DNA of 64,000 nucleotides from Persicitalea jodogahamensis. Its GTDB lineage: Bacteria; Bacteroidota; Bacteroidia; Cytophagales; Spirosomataceae. The notes below the pieces were generated by a model. That model had not been told where the DNA came from. It was given only the letters and a program-made list of their open reading frames with translations, and did not search any database. The stretch covers positions 227,439 through 291,438 of the forward strand of contig NZ_BMXF01000002.1 in the NCBI RefSeq assembly GCF_014651615.1. Direction: 5' to 3'. This document shows positions 45,480 to 54,400 of this stretch, in pieces; the first letter of the stretch is position 1, and each line of letters opens with the position of its first letter. The position numbers and the translations under genes were made by a program.

Positions 45480-46913
45480 ATGCTAAACTACCATAAAAGT
45501 ACCCTGTTAGTAATGGCATTGGGCTTGCTGGTGGGAAGCGGTAGCAGGCCCGCCCGTTCGCCATTGGCCATGCCTCCCAACATTATTTTTATCCTGACCG
45601 ACGATCAGGGGTGGACCTCCTTATCGTCAAGGATGCAAAATGATCTGCCTGAGTCTGCCAGCGACTGTTACGAAACGCCCAATATCGACCGGATGGCCCG
45701 GGCGGGGATGCGGTTTACACGCGGGTACGCTCCGGCTGCGATCTGTTCTCCCACGCGCCGCAGTATTCAGTTTGGGCAAACGCCCATTCGTCAGGGCGAA
45801 GAGGGATTCCCCGACCGTTACAAGCCCGGTAGTAATGCGCCGCGCGCTCTGCCGCAGGTACTGAAAGCAATCGATAACCGCTACCAGGCCGCTTATTTGG
45901 GGAAGTGGGATTTCAGGGCGGAAATGGCACCGGAACAGTTTGGGTATGACCTCAGTGATGGCGACACCCGCAACGGAAACGGAAATCTGGTGCAGGTAAA
46001 AGGCGACAAATGGGACGACCACTACCTTACCGAAGATCCCAAAAAAGTCAATTCCCTGACCGAAAGGGCCATTGGTTTCATGGAAAAGCAAGCCGCTGCA
46101 CAAATTCCGTTCTACCTGCAGATTTCGCATTACGCCACTCACGTCAATATGGAAACCAGGCAGTCTACGCTTGATTACTTTACCAAAAAGAAGGAGGGAA
46201 AACGGCATGGTAACCCAGCCTGGGCTGGAATGCTTTTCGATCTCGATACGGGTATCGGCTCCATCCTGGATAAGGTGGAAAAGCTGGGGATTGCCGACCA
46301 TACCTACATTTTCCTGATGGCCGACAACGGGGCCACCGAGTTTCTGCCTCCGGTGCGCAACCGGCTGGACCATCCCTCGAAATTTGACCAGCCCATGCGC
46401 AACTACCCGCTCCGTGGCGGAAAATGGGTACTTTTCGAGGGGGGCATCCGGGTTCCCTTTATCGTGATGGGGCCGGGCATCAAAGCTGGAAGTCAGAGTG
46501 ATGTGCCTGTCATTGGCTGGGATCTGCTCCCCACCTTTGCCGAACTGGCAGGCGGTACAGCCCGCCCCGAAAAAGATAGGGATGGGGGTAGTTTTCTGTC
46601 CGTTCTGAAAAACGGGGGCAAAGGAGTGGTAAGCCGTACGACGAAGGACTTCTATTTCCACCGCTATAACAATGGCTATCCCCATTCGGCCATTATTTCG
46701 GGCAATGATAAGCTGGTGCGGTTCTGGAAAACGGGAAAAACGGAGTTGTACGACCTGAGTAAAGATCAGGGCGAGGTGACGGACCTGGCCGCGAAGAATC
46801 CCAAAAAAGCAAAAGAGCTGGATGCCCGTCTTTTGGCCTACATCAAAGTACATAATCCCGTCCTGCTCACCGCTTATCAGGGCGATGGCAAAAAGGAAAA
46901 GCCGGAGAATTGA
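45480..46913 (+). CDS. Sulfatase, formylglycine-dependent (arylsulfatase family S1)
   Basis: This exported sulfatase hydrolyses sulfate esters, presumably on the glycan handled by this locus. The 477-residue protein has a signal peptide (LLVMALGLLVGSGSRP). The metal site is IIFILTDDQGWTS (Asp41, Asp42), and the maturation motif is ICSPTRRS, with Cys89 as the residue converted to formylglycine (pattern C-x-P-x-R). Later blocks are YLGKWDF, MADNGATEF and GGKWVLFEGGIRVPFI. The motif is cysteine-type, so a maturase (FGE or anSME) must be encoded elsewhere. The residues after the motif (RRSIQFGQ) differ from the usual RAALLTG. Confidence 0.94.
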   Translation: MLNYHKSTLLVMALGLLVGSGSRPARSPLAMPPNIIFILTDDQGWTSLSSRMQNDLPESASDCYETPNIDRMARAGMRFTRGYAPAAICSPTRRSIQFGQTPIRQGEEGFPDRYKPGSNAPRALPQVLKAIDNRYQAAYLGKWDFRAEMAPEQFGYDLSDGDTRNGNGNLVQVKGDKWDDHYLTEDPKKVNSLTERAIGFMEKQAAAQIPFYLQISHYATHVNMETRQSTLDYFTKKKEGKRHGNPAWAGMLFDLDTGIGSILDKVEKLGIADHTYIFLMADNGATEFLPPVRNRLDHPSKFDQPMRNYPLRGGKWVLFEGGIRVPFIVMGPGIKAGSQSDVPVIGWDLLPTFAELAGGTARPEKDRDGGSFLSVLKNGGKGVVSRTTKDFYFHRYNNGYPHSAIISGNDKLVRFWKTGKTELYDLSKDQGEVTDLAAKNPKKAKELDARLLAYIKVHNPVLLTAYQGDGKKEKPEN

Positions 46914-47016
46914 GTCAGGGAGTGTTTTTTAAAAGTCCTTCTGAATAAAATCCGGGAGAGGATGGTCAAACTAACGACACCTCAAACGAAGTATAGCCGA
47001 CAACAATTGAGCTGAA

Positions 47017-48252
47017 ATGATGATTCTGAACAGGGTACTTCGTCGGCTGGCAATATTGGGTATTATCCTCTACCCGGTTTACATGACTTCTGCCCAGGCA
47101 CAACCCTGGCCCCGGCATACCATTGATTCTTCCTCGACCGGAGCCGACGGGGTCAAGATGGCGGATGTTAACGCAGACGGACTGCCCGACATCGTGACGG
47201 GCTGGGAAGAAGGGGGGCGCACCAGATTGTACCTGAATCCGGGCGTTTCCAGGGTCAAAGTACCCTGGCCAGCCGTGACGGTGGGCGTCACCCCCAATGT
47301 GGAGGATGCGGTGCTTGCAGACCTGGATGGTGATGGAAAATTGGAAATAATCAGTTGTACAGAAAAAGGGACCGAAAAGATTTACGTGCACTGGTCGCAG
47401 TCCGACAATCTTTTGGGCCCTAACCAATGGAAACAGCAGGTTCTTTCCGCCTCAATCGACCGTATGATGTGGATGTATGCCCAGCCGCTGCAGATTGACG
47501 GTAAGAACGGAGTCGATCTGGTTGTGGGCGGGAAAGACACCAAAGCTGAGGTCGGCTGGTTTGAAGCCCCGACCAGCCCGCGTGACCTGAGCCAATGGAA
47601 ATGGCACACCATGACTCCGGCGGGCTGGATCATGTCAATTATTTTCCGGGATATGGACAGTGACGGCGATAGCGACGTGGTGATCACGGATCGGCAGGGG
47701 GCACTACGGGGAGCCCGCTGGCTCGAAAATCCCGGGCTGGGCGAAGCTCAGAAGGCGAGCTGGAAAAGCCATATGATAGCCGGCGCCGGACTAGAAGTGA
47801 TGTTCATGACGATGGCCGATATGGACGGCGACGGCGTGGAAGAAGCACTGATTACCGAAAAAACGCACCAAACCATCCGCATCATTCAGCGGCTCGATAA
47901 ACAAGGGATTGGCTGGAAAGAGAGGGTAAAAATTCCGATCCCTGATGACTACGGCCGCCCCAAGTCTGTGGAAGCGGGAGATATAAACGGCGATGGAATA
48001 ATAGACATAGTGTATAGTACCGAAACCGCAGGTTTACAAAAAAATGGCCTGGGCTGGATCAACGGAAAAGACCTTTACAAGCCGACGGTTCCCATTCATA
48101 GCATATCGGGTGTTCACAACGCCAAGTATGATAAAGCCGAACTTCTTGATCTGGATCAGGACGGTGACCTCGATGTGTTGATCTGTGAGGAAAACTACGG
48201 AGTGAATAGCAAAGGGTTGGGGGTGATCTGGTACGAAAACCCAGCTAAGTGA
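47017..48252 (+). CDS. FG-GAP/VCBS repeat protein, exported
   Basis: This 411-residue exported beta-propeller-like protein has at least six calcium-binding D-x-D/N-x-D-G repeats: DVNADGLPD, DLDGDGKLE, DMDSDGDSD, DMDGDGVEE, DINGDGIID and DLDQDGDLD. The signal peptide ends near YMTSAQAQ. Repeats of this type make integrin-like propellers used for binding glycans or as lyase/hydrolase scaffolds. No catalytic motif is apparent. It is 103 bp after the sulfatase and on the same strand, so a role in the same glycan locus is likely but not proven. Confidence 0.88.
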   Translation: MMILNRVLRRLAILGIILYPVYMTSAQAQPWPRHTIDSSSTGADGVKMADVNADGLPDIVTGWEEGGRTRLYLNPGVSRVKVPWPAVTVGVTPNVEDAVLADLDGDGKLEIISCTEKGTEKIYVHWSQSDNLLGPNQWKQQVLSASIDRMMWMYAQPLQIDGKNGVDLVVGGKDTKAEVGWFEAPTSPRDLSQWKWHTMTPAGWIMSIIFRDMDSDGDSDVVITDRQGALRGARWLENPGLGEAQKASWKSHMIAGAGLEVMFMTMADMDGDGVEEALITEKTHQTIRIIQRLDKQGIGWKERVKIPIPDDYGRPKSVEAGDINGDGIIDIVYSTETAGLQKNGLGWINGKDLYKPTVPIHSISGVHNAKYDKAELLDLDQDGDLDVLICEENYGVNSKGLGVIWYENPAK

Positions 48253-48476
48253 ACAGCAACCGATCTTCAACGATGGCATACTCTTTTTACAGCTTTTCTC
48301 TGCCCGATTTGCTACGTCGATGAACGCGACTTTTCCGATGGACCATGGTCTGAACCATAGAGTTATCGATAAAAAATACTACCGGTTGGTTGTTTTTTTA
48401 GCCTTCTACAAACTTATCGAGTCGCAGCGGGTTGAAGCAGTAATGTAAATATTCACAAAAAACAATCAAAACTTTT

Positions 48477-49427
48477 ATGAAAAGAGCAAGTGAGTGGATA
48501 CGCAGAACCAGGCAGATAGGCATGGCCCTGCTGATGGTAGGTTTTATGGGTGCTTGTACAGATAACACCACGCCCCCTCCCCCCAGACAGACTTTGGTGG
48601 ACGTTGTGGCGGCCAATAGCAATTTTTCCATTTTAAGAGACGCTATTGAGTACGCAGGATTGTCAAGCGACCTTCGCCTGAACACGGTAACCATCTTTGC
48701 CCCGACCAACGCCGCCTTTCAGGCTGCAGGCTTTGCCGATCCGGCAGCGGTTAAGACTCTGGCGACTGGTACGGTAAGATCTTTGCTGTTGTACCATATG
48801 CTGGGTTTCAATGTTCCTGCCTCGGCCTTGGTAGTTGGAAAAAACACGGCAGTACCCACCCTGCAGGGGGGCGACATATATGTTACTAAAACCGCCTCGG
48901 CCGTTTCGGTCAACAATGCGCGGGTGACAGCAACGGATATGCGAGCCGAAAATGGCCTGATACACACCATTGACCGGGTATTGATGCCTCCAACTCTGAA
49001 CCTGCTGGAAATTGCTCAGGGAGACCCCAGCCTTACCTATCTGGTAGCGGCTGCCACCCGTGCCGCAACGGGCAACCCGGCCGTAGTCAGTGCGCTTACT
49101 TCTACTAGTAACGCTTTTACCGTTTTTGCGCCTACCAATGAGGCGTTCATCGCCGCTGGTTTTCCGAGTATTGCTTCCATTCAGGCAGCTCCGGCGGCTA
49201 CGCTTGCGGCTGTAATACTTAATCATGTCGTTGCCGATCGGGCCTTCAGCCCTACTCTGGCTAACGGGAATGTTACTACGGCGGGAAGTGGTCAACTTGC
49301 CGTGGATGTCAGCAACGGCGTTACCGTTAAAGGCAATGGAAATACCATGGCTTCTAAAGTACTCAAGGCCGATATCCTGGCTACCAATGGAGTGGTTCAC
49401 GTGATCGACCGCGTTTTGCTCCCATAA
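48477..49427 (+). CDS. Fasciclin (FAS1) two-domain lipoprotein, copy 2
   Basis: This 316-residue lipoprotein is paralogous to the one at 33368-34321. The signal ends VGFMGAC with Cys27, the same position as in copy 1, followed by a proline-rich linker (TDNTTPPPPRQ) in place of the acidic one. Two FAS1 domains follow, with TIFAPTNAAFQAAGF and TVFAPTNEAFIAAGF and terminal NGLIHTIDRVLMP and NGVVHVIDRVLLP. The last 40 bp of the two genes are nearly identical in DNA. The 224 bp upstream (48253-48476) contain only a small palindrome, GACCATGGTC. Confidence 0.92.
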   Translation: MKRASEWIRRTRQIGMALLMVGFMGACTDNTTPPPPRQTLVDVVAANSNFSILRDAIEYAGLSSDLRLNTVTIFAPTNAAFQAAGFADPAAVKTLATGTVRSLLLYHMLGFNVPASALVVGKNTAVPTLQGGDIYVTKTASAVSVNNARVTATDMRAENGLIHTIDRVLMPPTLNLLEIAQGDPSLTYLVAAATRAATGNPAVVSALTSTSNAFTVFAPTNEAFIAAGFPSIASIQAAPAATLAAVILNHVVADRAFSPTLANGNVTTAGSGQLAVDVSNGVTVKGNGNTMASKVLKADILATNGVVHVIDRVLLP

Positions 49428-49450
49428 TAATAGAGCAATGGATTTAGTAA

Positions 49451-49499
49451 AGCGCCGGGCGCAGGAATGGTAGACACCGTTCCTGCGTCCGGCGCTTTT
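49451..49499 (+). terminator. Rho-independent terminator after FAS1 copy 2
   Basis: A long stem AGCGCCGG-GCGCAGGAA pairs with TTCCTGCGT-CCGGCGCT with one interruption and a 12-nt loop, followed by TTTT. Confidence 0.88.
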
Positions 49500-49665
49500 G
49501 TTGAAAAGATGGACAGATTTGAGTCTGCGCCGAAGCTGTGCCATGATTTCTGTTTGTTTTCCACAATCCTGGAAAGCCCACGCATCACTACAATGCTCGG
49601 AACACTACGGTGAACCGGGGTATCTTTGCTTTTACCTCTACCCAACAACTCAACTCCTCATAAGA

Positions 49666-52245
49666 ATGAACTACCACAGCGCTACCACTGATGCGGCATT
49701 TAAAGAACTAACTACCCGGAAGGATGGCCTCAGCCACGAGGAAGCCCGACAACGACTCGAAGAGCACGGGGCCAATGAACTGGAAGGGAAATCCGGAAAG
49801 TCCATCTGGCGGCTGATCCTGAATCAATTTCTGGATGTCATGATTCTGATCCTGCTGGCCGCGGCCGTGGTATCGGTGCTGGTGGGCGAGGGGAGTGACG
49901 CTATCGTGATTCTGGTCATCGTAGTACTGAATGCCGTCATTGGCTTTGTGCAGGAATACCGGGCCGAGAAGGCCATCGAGGCTCTGCGCAACATGTCGGC
50001 CCCGGAGGCGGTGGTACGCCGCGAGGGCACTGAGAAAAAAGTGGAGGCTACCGAACTGGTGCCGGGCGACATCGTGCTGCTGGAAGCGGGTAATCTGGTG
50101 CCGGCCGACCTGCGGCTGTACGAGGCTGCATCACTCAAAGTAGAGGAAGCCGCCCTCACCGGTGAATCGGAAGCCGTAACCAAAACGACCGAACCCATTG
50201 CCGACGACGACCCTCCCCTCGGCGACCGTCTCAATATGGCTTACAAGGGTACCATCGTCAAGGACGGAAGGGGTGAGGGGGTAGTCATAGCCACCGGCAT
50301 GAAAACCGAGATGGGGCGCATTGCGCAGATGCTCGACGAAAGCGACAGCGAAACACCCCTTCAAAAACGCCTGGCGACCTTCGGCAAGCAGCTATCCATT
50401 GCCGTGATCGTCATTTGTGCGCTGCTGTATGGCGTGGGGCTACTGCGCGGCGAGGAACCGCTTCGCATGCTGCTGACGGCCATTTCGCTGGCCGTGGCGG
50501 CCATTCCCGAAGCCCTGCCCGCAGTGGTGACCATCGCGCTGGCGCTGGGAGCCAAACGGATGGTAAAGCAAAACGCCCTGATCCGGCAACTGCCGGCGGT
50601 AGAAACGCTGGGGTCGGTGACCTATGTGTGTTCGGACAAAACCGGGACCATTACCCAAAACCAGATGACCGTACAGGAAACCTGGCAGCCCGATGACGTG
50701 GCATTACCCGGACGGGCCGATCTGACCAAAGAACAACTGCTGCTGCTTTGCATGGCCCTGAATCATGACGTGAAGAAGGATGACGAAGGAAACTACTTGG
50801 GTGACCCGACTGAAATCGCCCTGGTGGAATACGTCCGGCAGCAGGAAGGCTACGAGCAGGACTGGGAAAAGCAGTATCCCCGGGCCGATGAAGTACCCTT
50901 TGACTCGACCCGCAAGCGCATGACCACCATTCATGAGTTTGGAGACAGCTACCTGGTACTTACCAAAGGTGCTTCAGAAGCCATGGACGATGTTTCCGTT
51001 CAGGAAGCGGGGCCCATTCTAAGGCGGGCCGAAGAACTGGCAAATCAGGGTATGCGGGTGATTTCGTACAGCTACAAGGTGATGGATAGCCTTCCGGAGG
51101 ATAATAATCCCGATACGGCCGAATCTGACCTTGATTTTGTGGGCATGGTAGCCATGATCGACCCGCCCCGCGAGGCCGTGCCTGATGCTATTGCCGAATG
51201 TTTCGACGCCGGTATCACGCCCGTGATGATCACGGGTGACCATCCGGCCACGGCCAAAGCCATCGCTACGCAGGTGGGTATCCTGCGGCAGGAAAGCGAT
51301 AAGGTGATTACGGGCAAAGAGCTGGGAAAGCTGTCTCCCGAGGAGTTTGAGCAGGAAGTTGAATCCATTAAAGTGTATGCACGGGTATCGCCTGAACAGA
51401 AGCTCAATATCGTGACGGCTTTGCAGAAAAGAGGTCAGTTTGTCGCCATGACGGGCGACGGGGTCAACGATGCCCCGGCGCTGAAGAAGGCCAACATCGG
51501 GATAGCGATGGGCATCACGGGCACGGACGTGACCAAAGAAGCCTCCCACATGATTTTGCTGGACGACAACTTTGCCACCATTCTGAAAGCCGTGCGCGAA
51601 GGGCGGCGGATATTCGACAATATCAGGAAGTTTATTAAATACACGCTCACCAGCAACACCGGCGAAATCTGGACCCTCTTTCTGGCACCTCTGCTGGGCC
51701 TGCCCCTTCCCCTGCTGCCGATCCACATCCTGTGGATTAACCTAGTTACGGACGGTCTGCCCGGCCTCGCCCTGGCCGCAGAGCCCGTGGAAAAAAACAC
51801 CATGCAGCGCCCGCCCTACGATCCGGCAGAGGGAATATTCAACCGCAGCCTGGTGATTCATATTGCCTGGGTGGGGCTCCTGATGGGGGGCATCTGCCTG
51901 GGTACCCAGGTAGTCAGTATGCGGCTGGACGACCCGAAATGGCAGACTATGGTGTTTACCGTGCTTGCGTTGAGCCAGTTGGGGCATTCCCTGGCCATCC
52001 GTAGCGATAAGGTCTCTTTATTCAAGCAGGGACTTCTCAGTAACAAACAATTGACTCTGGCCGTGGCCTTTACCGTCCTTTTGCAGCTGGCGGTCATTTA
52101 TGTTCCCTTCTTACAGAACATGTTCCATACCCAGGCGCTGAGCTGGGGAGAACTGGGTGCCTGCCTGGGTGTGTCAAGTATTATTTTTGTAGCGGTTGAG
52201 GTAGAAAAATGGATCAAACGCCGACGTGGCCGCGCGGTGGCTTGA
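49666..52245 (+). CDS. Cation-transporting P-type ATPase, probably Ca2+ (P2A)
   Basis: This inner-membrane ATP-driven cation exporter has 859 residues. It has a cation-ATPase N-terminal domain, an actuator domain with EAALTGESEAVTKT, and the phosphorylation motif CSDKTGTITQNQMTV. The hinge is VAMTGDGVNDAPALKKANIGIAMG. Helix 4 is AAIPEALPAVVTIALALGA, and the helix 5-6 region (TLTSNTGEIWTLFLAP, LLPIHILWINLVTDGLPGLALA) matches the SERCA/PMR1 group rather than heavy-metal pumps. The ATG at 49666 is chosen because homology (AFKELTTRKDGLSHEEARQR) begins there; the frame extends to 49498 over the FAS1 terminator. It is a single gene. Confidence 0.94.
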   Translation: MNYHSATTDAAFKELTTRKDGLSHEEARQRLEEHGANELEGKSGKSIWRLILNQFLDVMILILLAAAVVSVLVGEGSDAIVILVIVVLNAVIGFVQEYRAEKAIEALRNMSAPEAVVRREGTEKKVEATELVPGDIVLLEAGNLVPADLRLYEAASLKVEEAALTGESEAVTKTTEPIADDDPPLGDRLNMAYKGTIVKDGRGEGVVIATGMKTEMGRIAQMLDESDSETPLQKRLATFGKQLSIAVIVICALLYGVGLLRGEEPLRMLLTAISLAVAAIPEALPAVVTIALALGAKRMVKQNALIRQLPAVETLGSVTYVCSDKTGTITQNQMTVQETWQPDDVALPGRADLTKEQLLLLCMALNHDVKKDDEGNYLGDPTEIALVEYVRQQEGYEQDWEKQYPRADEVPFDSTRKRMTTIHEFGDSYLVLTKGASEAMDDVSVQEAGPILRRAEELANQGMRVISYSYKVMDSLPEDNNPDTAESDLDFVGMVAMIDPPREAVPDAIAECFDAGITPVMITGDHPATAKAIATQVGILRQESDKVITGKELGKLSPEEFEQEVESIKVYARVSPEQKLNIVTALQKRGQFVAMTGDGVNDAPALKKANIGIAMGITGTDVTKEASHMILLDDNFATILKAVREGRRIFDNIRKFIKYTLTSNTGEIWTLFLAPLLGLPLPLLPIHILWINLVTDGLPGLALAAEPVEKNTMQRPPYDPAEGIFNRSLVIHIAWVGLLMGGICLGTQVVSMRLDDPKWQTMVFTVLALSQLGHSLAIRSDKVSLFKQGLLSNKQLTLAVAFTVLLQLAVIYVPFLQNMFHTQALSWGELGACLGVSSIIFVAVEVEKWIKRRRGRAVA

Positions 52246-52295
52246 ATAGGAAGGTGACCGATATTCCTGATTGTAAATCACGGTCGGTGAGGGAA

Positions 52296-52356
52296 GAAAT
52301 ACGTAGTTTTCAAAAGCCTCCAGATTTCCTGAAGGCTTTTGAAAATGACGTATTTC
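52296..52356. terminator. Long imperfect inverted repeat between convergent genes
   Basis: About 27 bp arms (GAAATACGT and GTTTTCAAAAGCCT in the left arm, mirrored on the right, ending TATTTC) surround a short loop near 52326. It lies between the ATPase stop and the convergent nitroreductase stop and probably works as a bidirectional terminator. Confidence 0.7.
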
Positions 52357-52364
52357 AAAACGTG

Positions 52365-52994
52365 TCAGGATACCGCCGTGGCAAAGACATCCAGTGGAAG
52401 CCGAACCTTTTTCATGCCCCCGAAAACATCCCGTGATTTGTCACGATAGCCAAGAGATAGTAGTACCACGCTGCGTAACCCCTGCTCTTTTAACTCCAAA
52501 AGCTCATCTACTCTTTCTTGATTAAATCCCTCCATGGGGGTAGCATCTACTTTCAGATTGGCGGCGGCAATCAAGCCGGTACCCAATCCAATGTAGGCTT
52601 GTTTGCTTGCCCAAATGAAGTTTTCTTCGTCTGTTCTGGCGAGCAGATTCGTTTCGAGAGCACTCTGAAATTCGGATAGGCTTTCCACAGGAATATCCCT
52701 CGTTTTGGCAATCAACTCCATGTAGTCCTGAATATGCAGCCGCGTTAGTGAATCAAAGGCGGCGAATACTAACAGATGGGATGCTTCCAGGATTTGAGTG
52801 TTGAATGATTCTTTTGCGATTTCTTCCCGGATCGCCCTATCGTTGACCACAAACACCCTGAATGGTTGCAAACCTGCGGAAGTAGCAGACAGGTTAATTG
52901 CCTCCAGAATCTCGTTCACTTGTTCATCTTTCAGTTTTTGGTCGTTGTATTTCTTGGCAGCGTATCGCCATTGGAGCGTTTCTAATAAATCCAT
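52365..52994 (-). CDS. NAD(P)H-dependent nitroreductase-family flavoprotein
   Basis: This FMN-dependent oxidoreductase of 209 residues belongs to the NfsB-like branch. It begins MDLLETLQWRYAAKKYND, followed by INLSATSAGLQPFRVFVV (FMN-binding loop). It then has WASKQAYIGLGTGLIAAANLKVDATPMEGFN and ends SLGYRDKSRDVFGGMKKVRLP. Such enzymes reduce nitroaromatics, quinones or flavins. I use the ATG at 52994; the frame extends to 53051 across the promoter palindrome. It is divergent from an HxlR regulator, a common partner for stress-response oxidoreductases. Confidence 0.93.
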   Translation of the reverse strand: MDLLETLQWRYAAKKYNDQKLKDEQVNEILEAINLSATSAGLQPFRVFVVNDRAIREEIAKESFNTQILEASHLLVFAAFDSLTRLHIQDYMELIAKTRDIPVESLSEFQSALETNLLARTDEENFIWASKQAYIGLGTGLIAAANLKVDATPMEGFNQERVDELLELKEQGLRSVVLLSLGYRDKSRDVFGGMKKVRLPLDVFATAVS

Positions 52995-53018
52995 TGTCTT
53001 TTTTCTTTGGTGATGTTG

Positions 53019-53063
53019 CAAAAGTAAGCCGACAAAGTTTACTTTTGTCACTTGATGACAAAA
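53019..53063. promoter_or_regulatory. Shared divergent promoter/operator of nitroreductase and hxlR
   Basis: A perfect inverted repeat CAAAAGTAA (53019-53027) and TTACTTTTG (53039-53047) places a consensus TACTTTTG -7 box on each strand. A second perfect palindrome TTTTGTCA-cttga-TGACAAAA (53043-53063) overlaps it. A TTG at 53016-53018 is spaced 21 bp from the plus-strand -7 box. The arrangement suggests overlapping promoters under HxlR control. Confidence 0.6.
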
Positions 53064-53096
53064 TGTTATTAGGACAACCAGGTAACCAGATAACCT

Positions 53097-53453
53097 ATGA
53101 GTAACCCAGAATTAGATCATATAGCCTGCAAAGGCACGATTAGAGCCGTACACGATGCGATGGACGTTTTGGGCGGCCGTTGGAAAATGCACATTGTGGC
53201 TTCCCTTCGCTATGGCGAGAAGCGCTATTCGGAAATTCTGAAAGACATCAGCGGGATTTCGGGTAAAATGCTCAGCCGGGAGCTAAGAGATATGGAAATC
53301 AATCAGCTCATTGAAAGATCGGTAAAAAGTACGCAGCCCGTCGTAGTCTCTTATGAGCTAACAGATTATGGTAAAACGATCTTTCCGGTTATTGAAAGTT
53401 TGGCGAAGTGGGGAAGTGAGCATCGCCAAAAGATTATCCATACGGAAGAGTAA
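53097..53453 (+). CDS. HxlR-family transcriptional regulator
   Basis: This 118-residue winged-helix regulator has the family core VLGGRWKMHIVASLRYGEKRYSEILKDISGISGKMLSRELRDMEIN. A conserved N-terminal cysteine (Cys11, in HIACKGT) precedes the core, the redox- or electrophile-sensing residue of many HxlR proteins. It most likely controls itself and the divergent nitroreductase gene through the palindromes at 53019-53063. Confidence 0.93.
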   Translation: MSNPELDHIACKGTIRAVHDAMDVLGGRWKMHIVASLRYGEKRYSEILKDISGISGKMLSRELRDMEINQLIERSVKSTQPVVVSYELTDYGKTIFPVIESLAKWGSEHRQKIIHTEE

Positions 53454-53512
53454 CAGAAAGGGGAGAACCAGGAAAAAGGGCAGAGTCGACCTTGCTGCTA
53501 ACTTTTATCTAT

Positions 53513-53568
53513 GGTGCGGCGCATTCTATAGAAGATTGACTACAACATTGCAGCGCGCAACATTACGA
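53513..53568. repeat. Intergenic repeat, copy C
   Basis: GGTGCGGCGCATTC, then a GACTACAACATTG core and CGCGCAACATTACGA, align with the repeats at 54401 and 55439. It lies in the 167 bp between hxlR and the PIN toxin gene. It is the most diverged of the three copies. Confidence 0.45.
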
Positions 53569-53620
53569 TACGACGAACGGAAATTTCGCAATAAGGCAAG
53601 ACGTGAGACAATTAGTTTAG

Positions 53621-53989
53621 CTAGGATAAGATGGGATTCACAATTCTCAAACCAGAAATCCATTTGAAGTCTTCAACATTTCGGGTATGAAGTTCAAAAT
53701 TATAATGCAATGCCGTAGCCGCGATGACAGCATCTCCCGCCGACATTTTATGCTGCTGACGTAGTCCAATGGCCGACGATAGTACCGCATCGGTAATTTG
53801 AAAAAGAGGGAGACTGTAAAATACGCTTTCGAAGTACCTTTTGCTTTTCGAATCTAAGCCATGAAATCCCAGTACTTCTAATTTTGAAAATATGGAAGCC
53901 CGGCTATCTTTATCTTTTATCAAAGAGCGCAGGTAGTCGAATTCAGGCAGAGCCGAATAAATGATGAGGTTACTGTCGAGGATGCGCAT
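53621..53989 (-). CDS. PIN-domain toxin, VapC-like (second pair)
   Basis: This is a predicted Mg-dependent RNase toxin of 122 residues with PIN acids Asp5 (MRILDSNLIIYSA), Glu38 (SKLEVLGFHG), Asp86 (SAGDAVIAATAL) and Asp107 (TRNVEDFKWI). The upstream gene, 8 bp away on the same strand, encodes its likely antitoxin. It has no close sequence similarity to the VapC-like gene at 15560. It is the left edge of the AT-rich toxin/defence island. Confidence 0.9.
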   Translation of the reverse strand: MRILDSNLIIYSALPEFDYLRSLIKDKDSRASIFSKLEVLGFHGLDSKSKRYFESVFYSLPLFQITDAVLSSAIGLRQQHKMSAGDAVIAATALHYNFELHTRNVEDFKWISGLRIVNPILS

Positions 53990-53997
53990 AGAGAAAA

Positions 53998-54276
53998 TCA
54001 GTCTCGAAAGGGTAGGGAGCGATCTTGACGACTCCGCTCGAAATCAGCTAAGAATTTCGCCGGACTTTCAATTCCACCTCCTTCATCTATAATCCGGTGC
54101 GCTTCCTGCAAGCTTTCCAATGATGATATTACGGCTCCCTCCTCATCATAATCAGTTTGATTGGCGTCGTCAGCGGGCAAGATGATGATTTCCAAACGGC
54201 GCTTTGTATATTCGGCAGGTACCTCGATCTGAATGATACCGTCACTGGAAGTGACGAATTGGCGTAGAGCGTTCAT
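53998..54276 (-). CDS. Antitoxin of the second PIN pair
   Basis: This 92-residue protein begins MNALRQFVTSSDGIIQIEVP, a pattern common in Bacteroidota antitoxins placed before PIN toxins. The body is followed by YTKRRLEIIILPADD and an acidic helical tail ending FERSRQDRSLPFRD, a likely toxin-binding region. I chose the ATG at 54276; the frame extends to 54327. Function rests on position and this pattern. Confidence 0.8.
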   Translation of the reverse strand: MNALRQFVTSSDGIIQIEVPAEYTKRRLEIIILPADDANQTDYDEEGAVISSLESLQEAHRIIDEGGGIESPAKFLADFERSRQDRSLPFRD

Positions 54277-54400
54277 AATCTTTTTTCTCAAATATAAGGA
54301 AAAAGAACGGAGCCGCCCATGCGGCAAGTAGTGGATTGCTGGTTTTCTGGCTTTGGCGTTAACTTGGCAGTGGGCAGTCGGAGACTACCTTCTTATTTTT

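Noticed and set aside
48337-48360. Small palindrome GACCATGGTC before FAS1 copy 2 as an operator
   Set aside because: Ten bases only, not repeated upstream of the paralogous gene, and more than 100 bp from the start codon.
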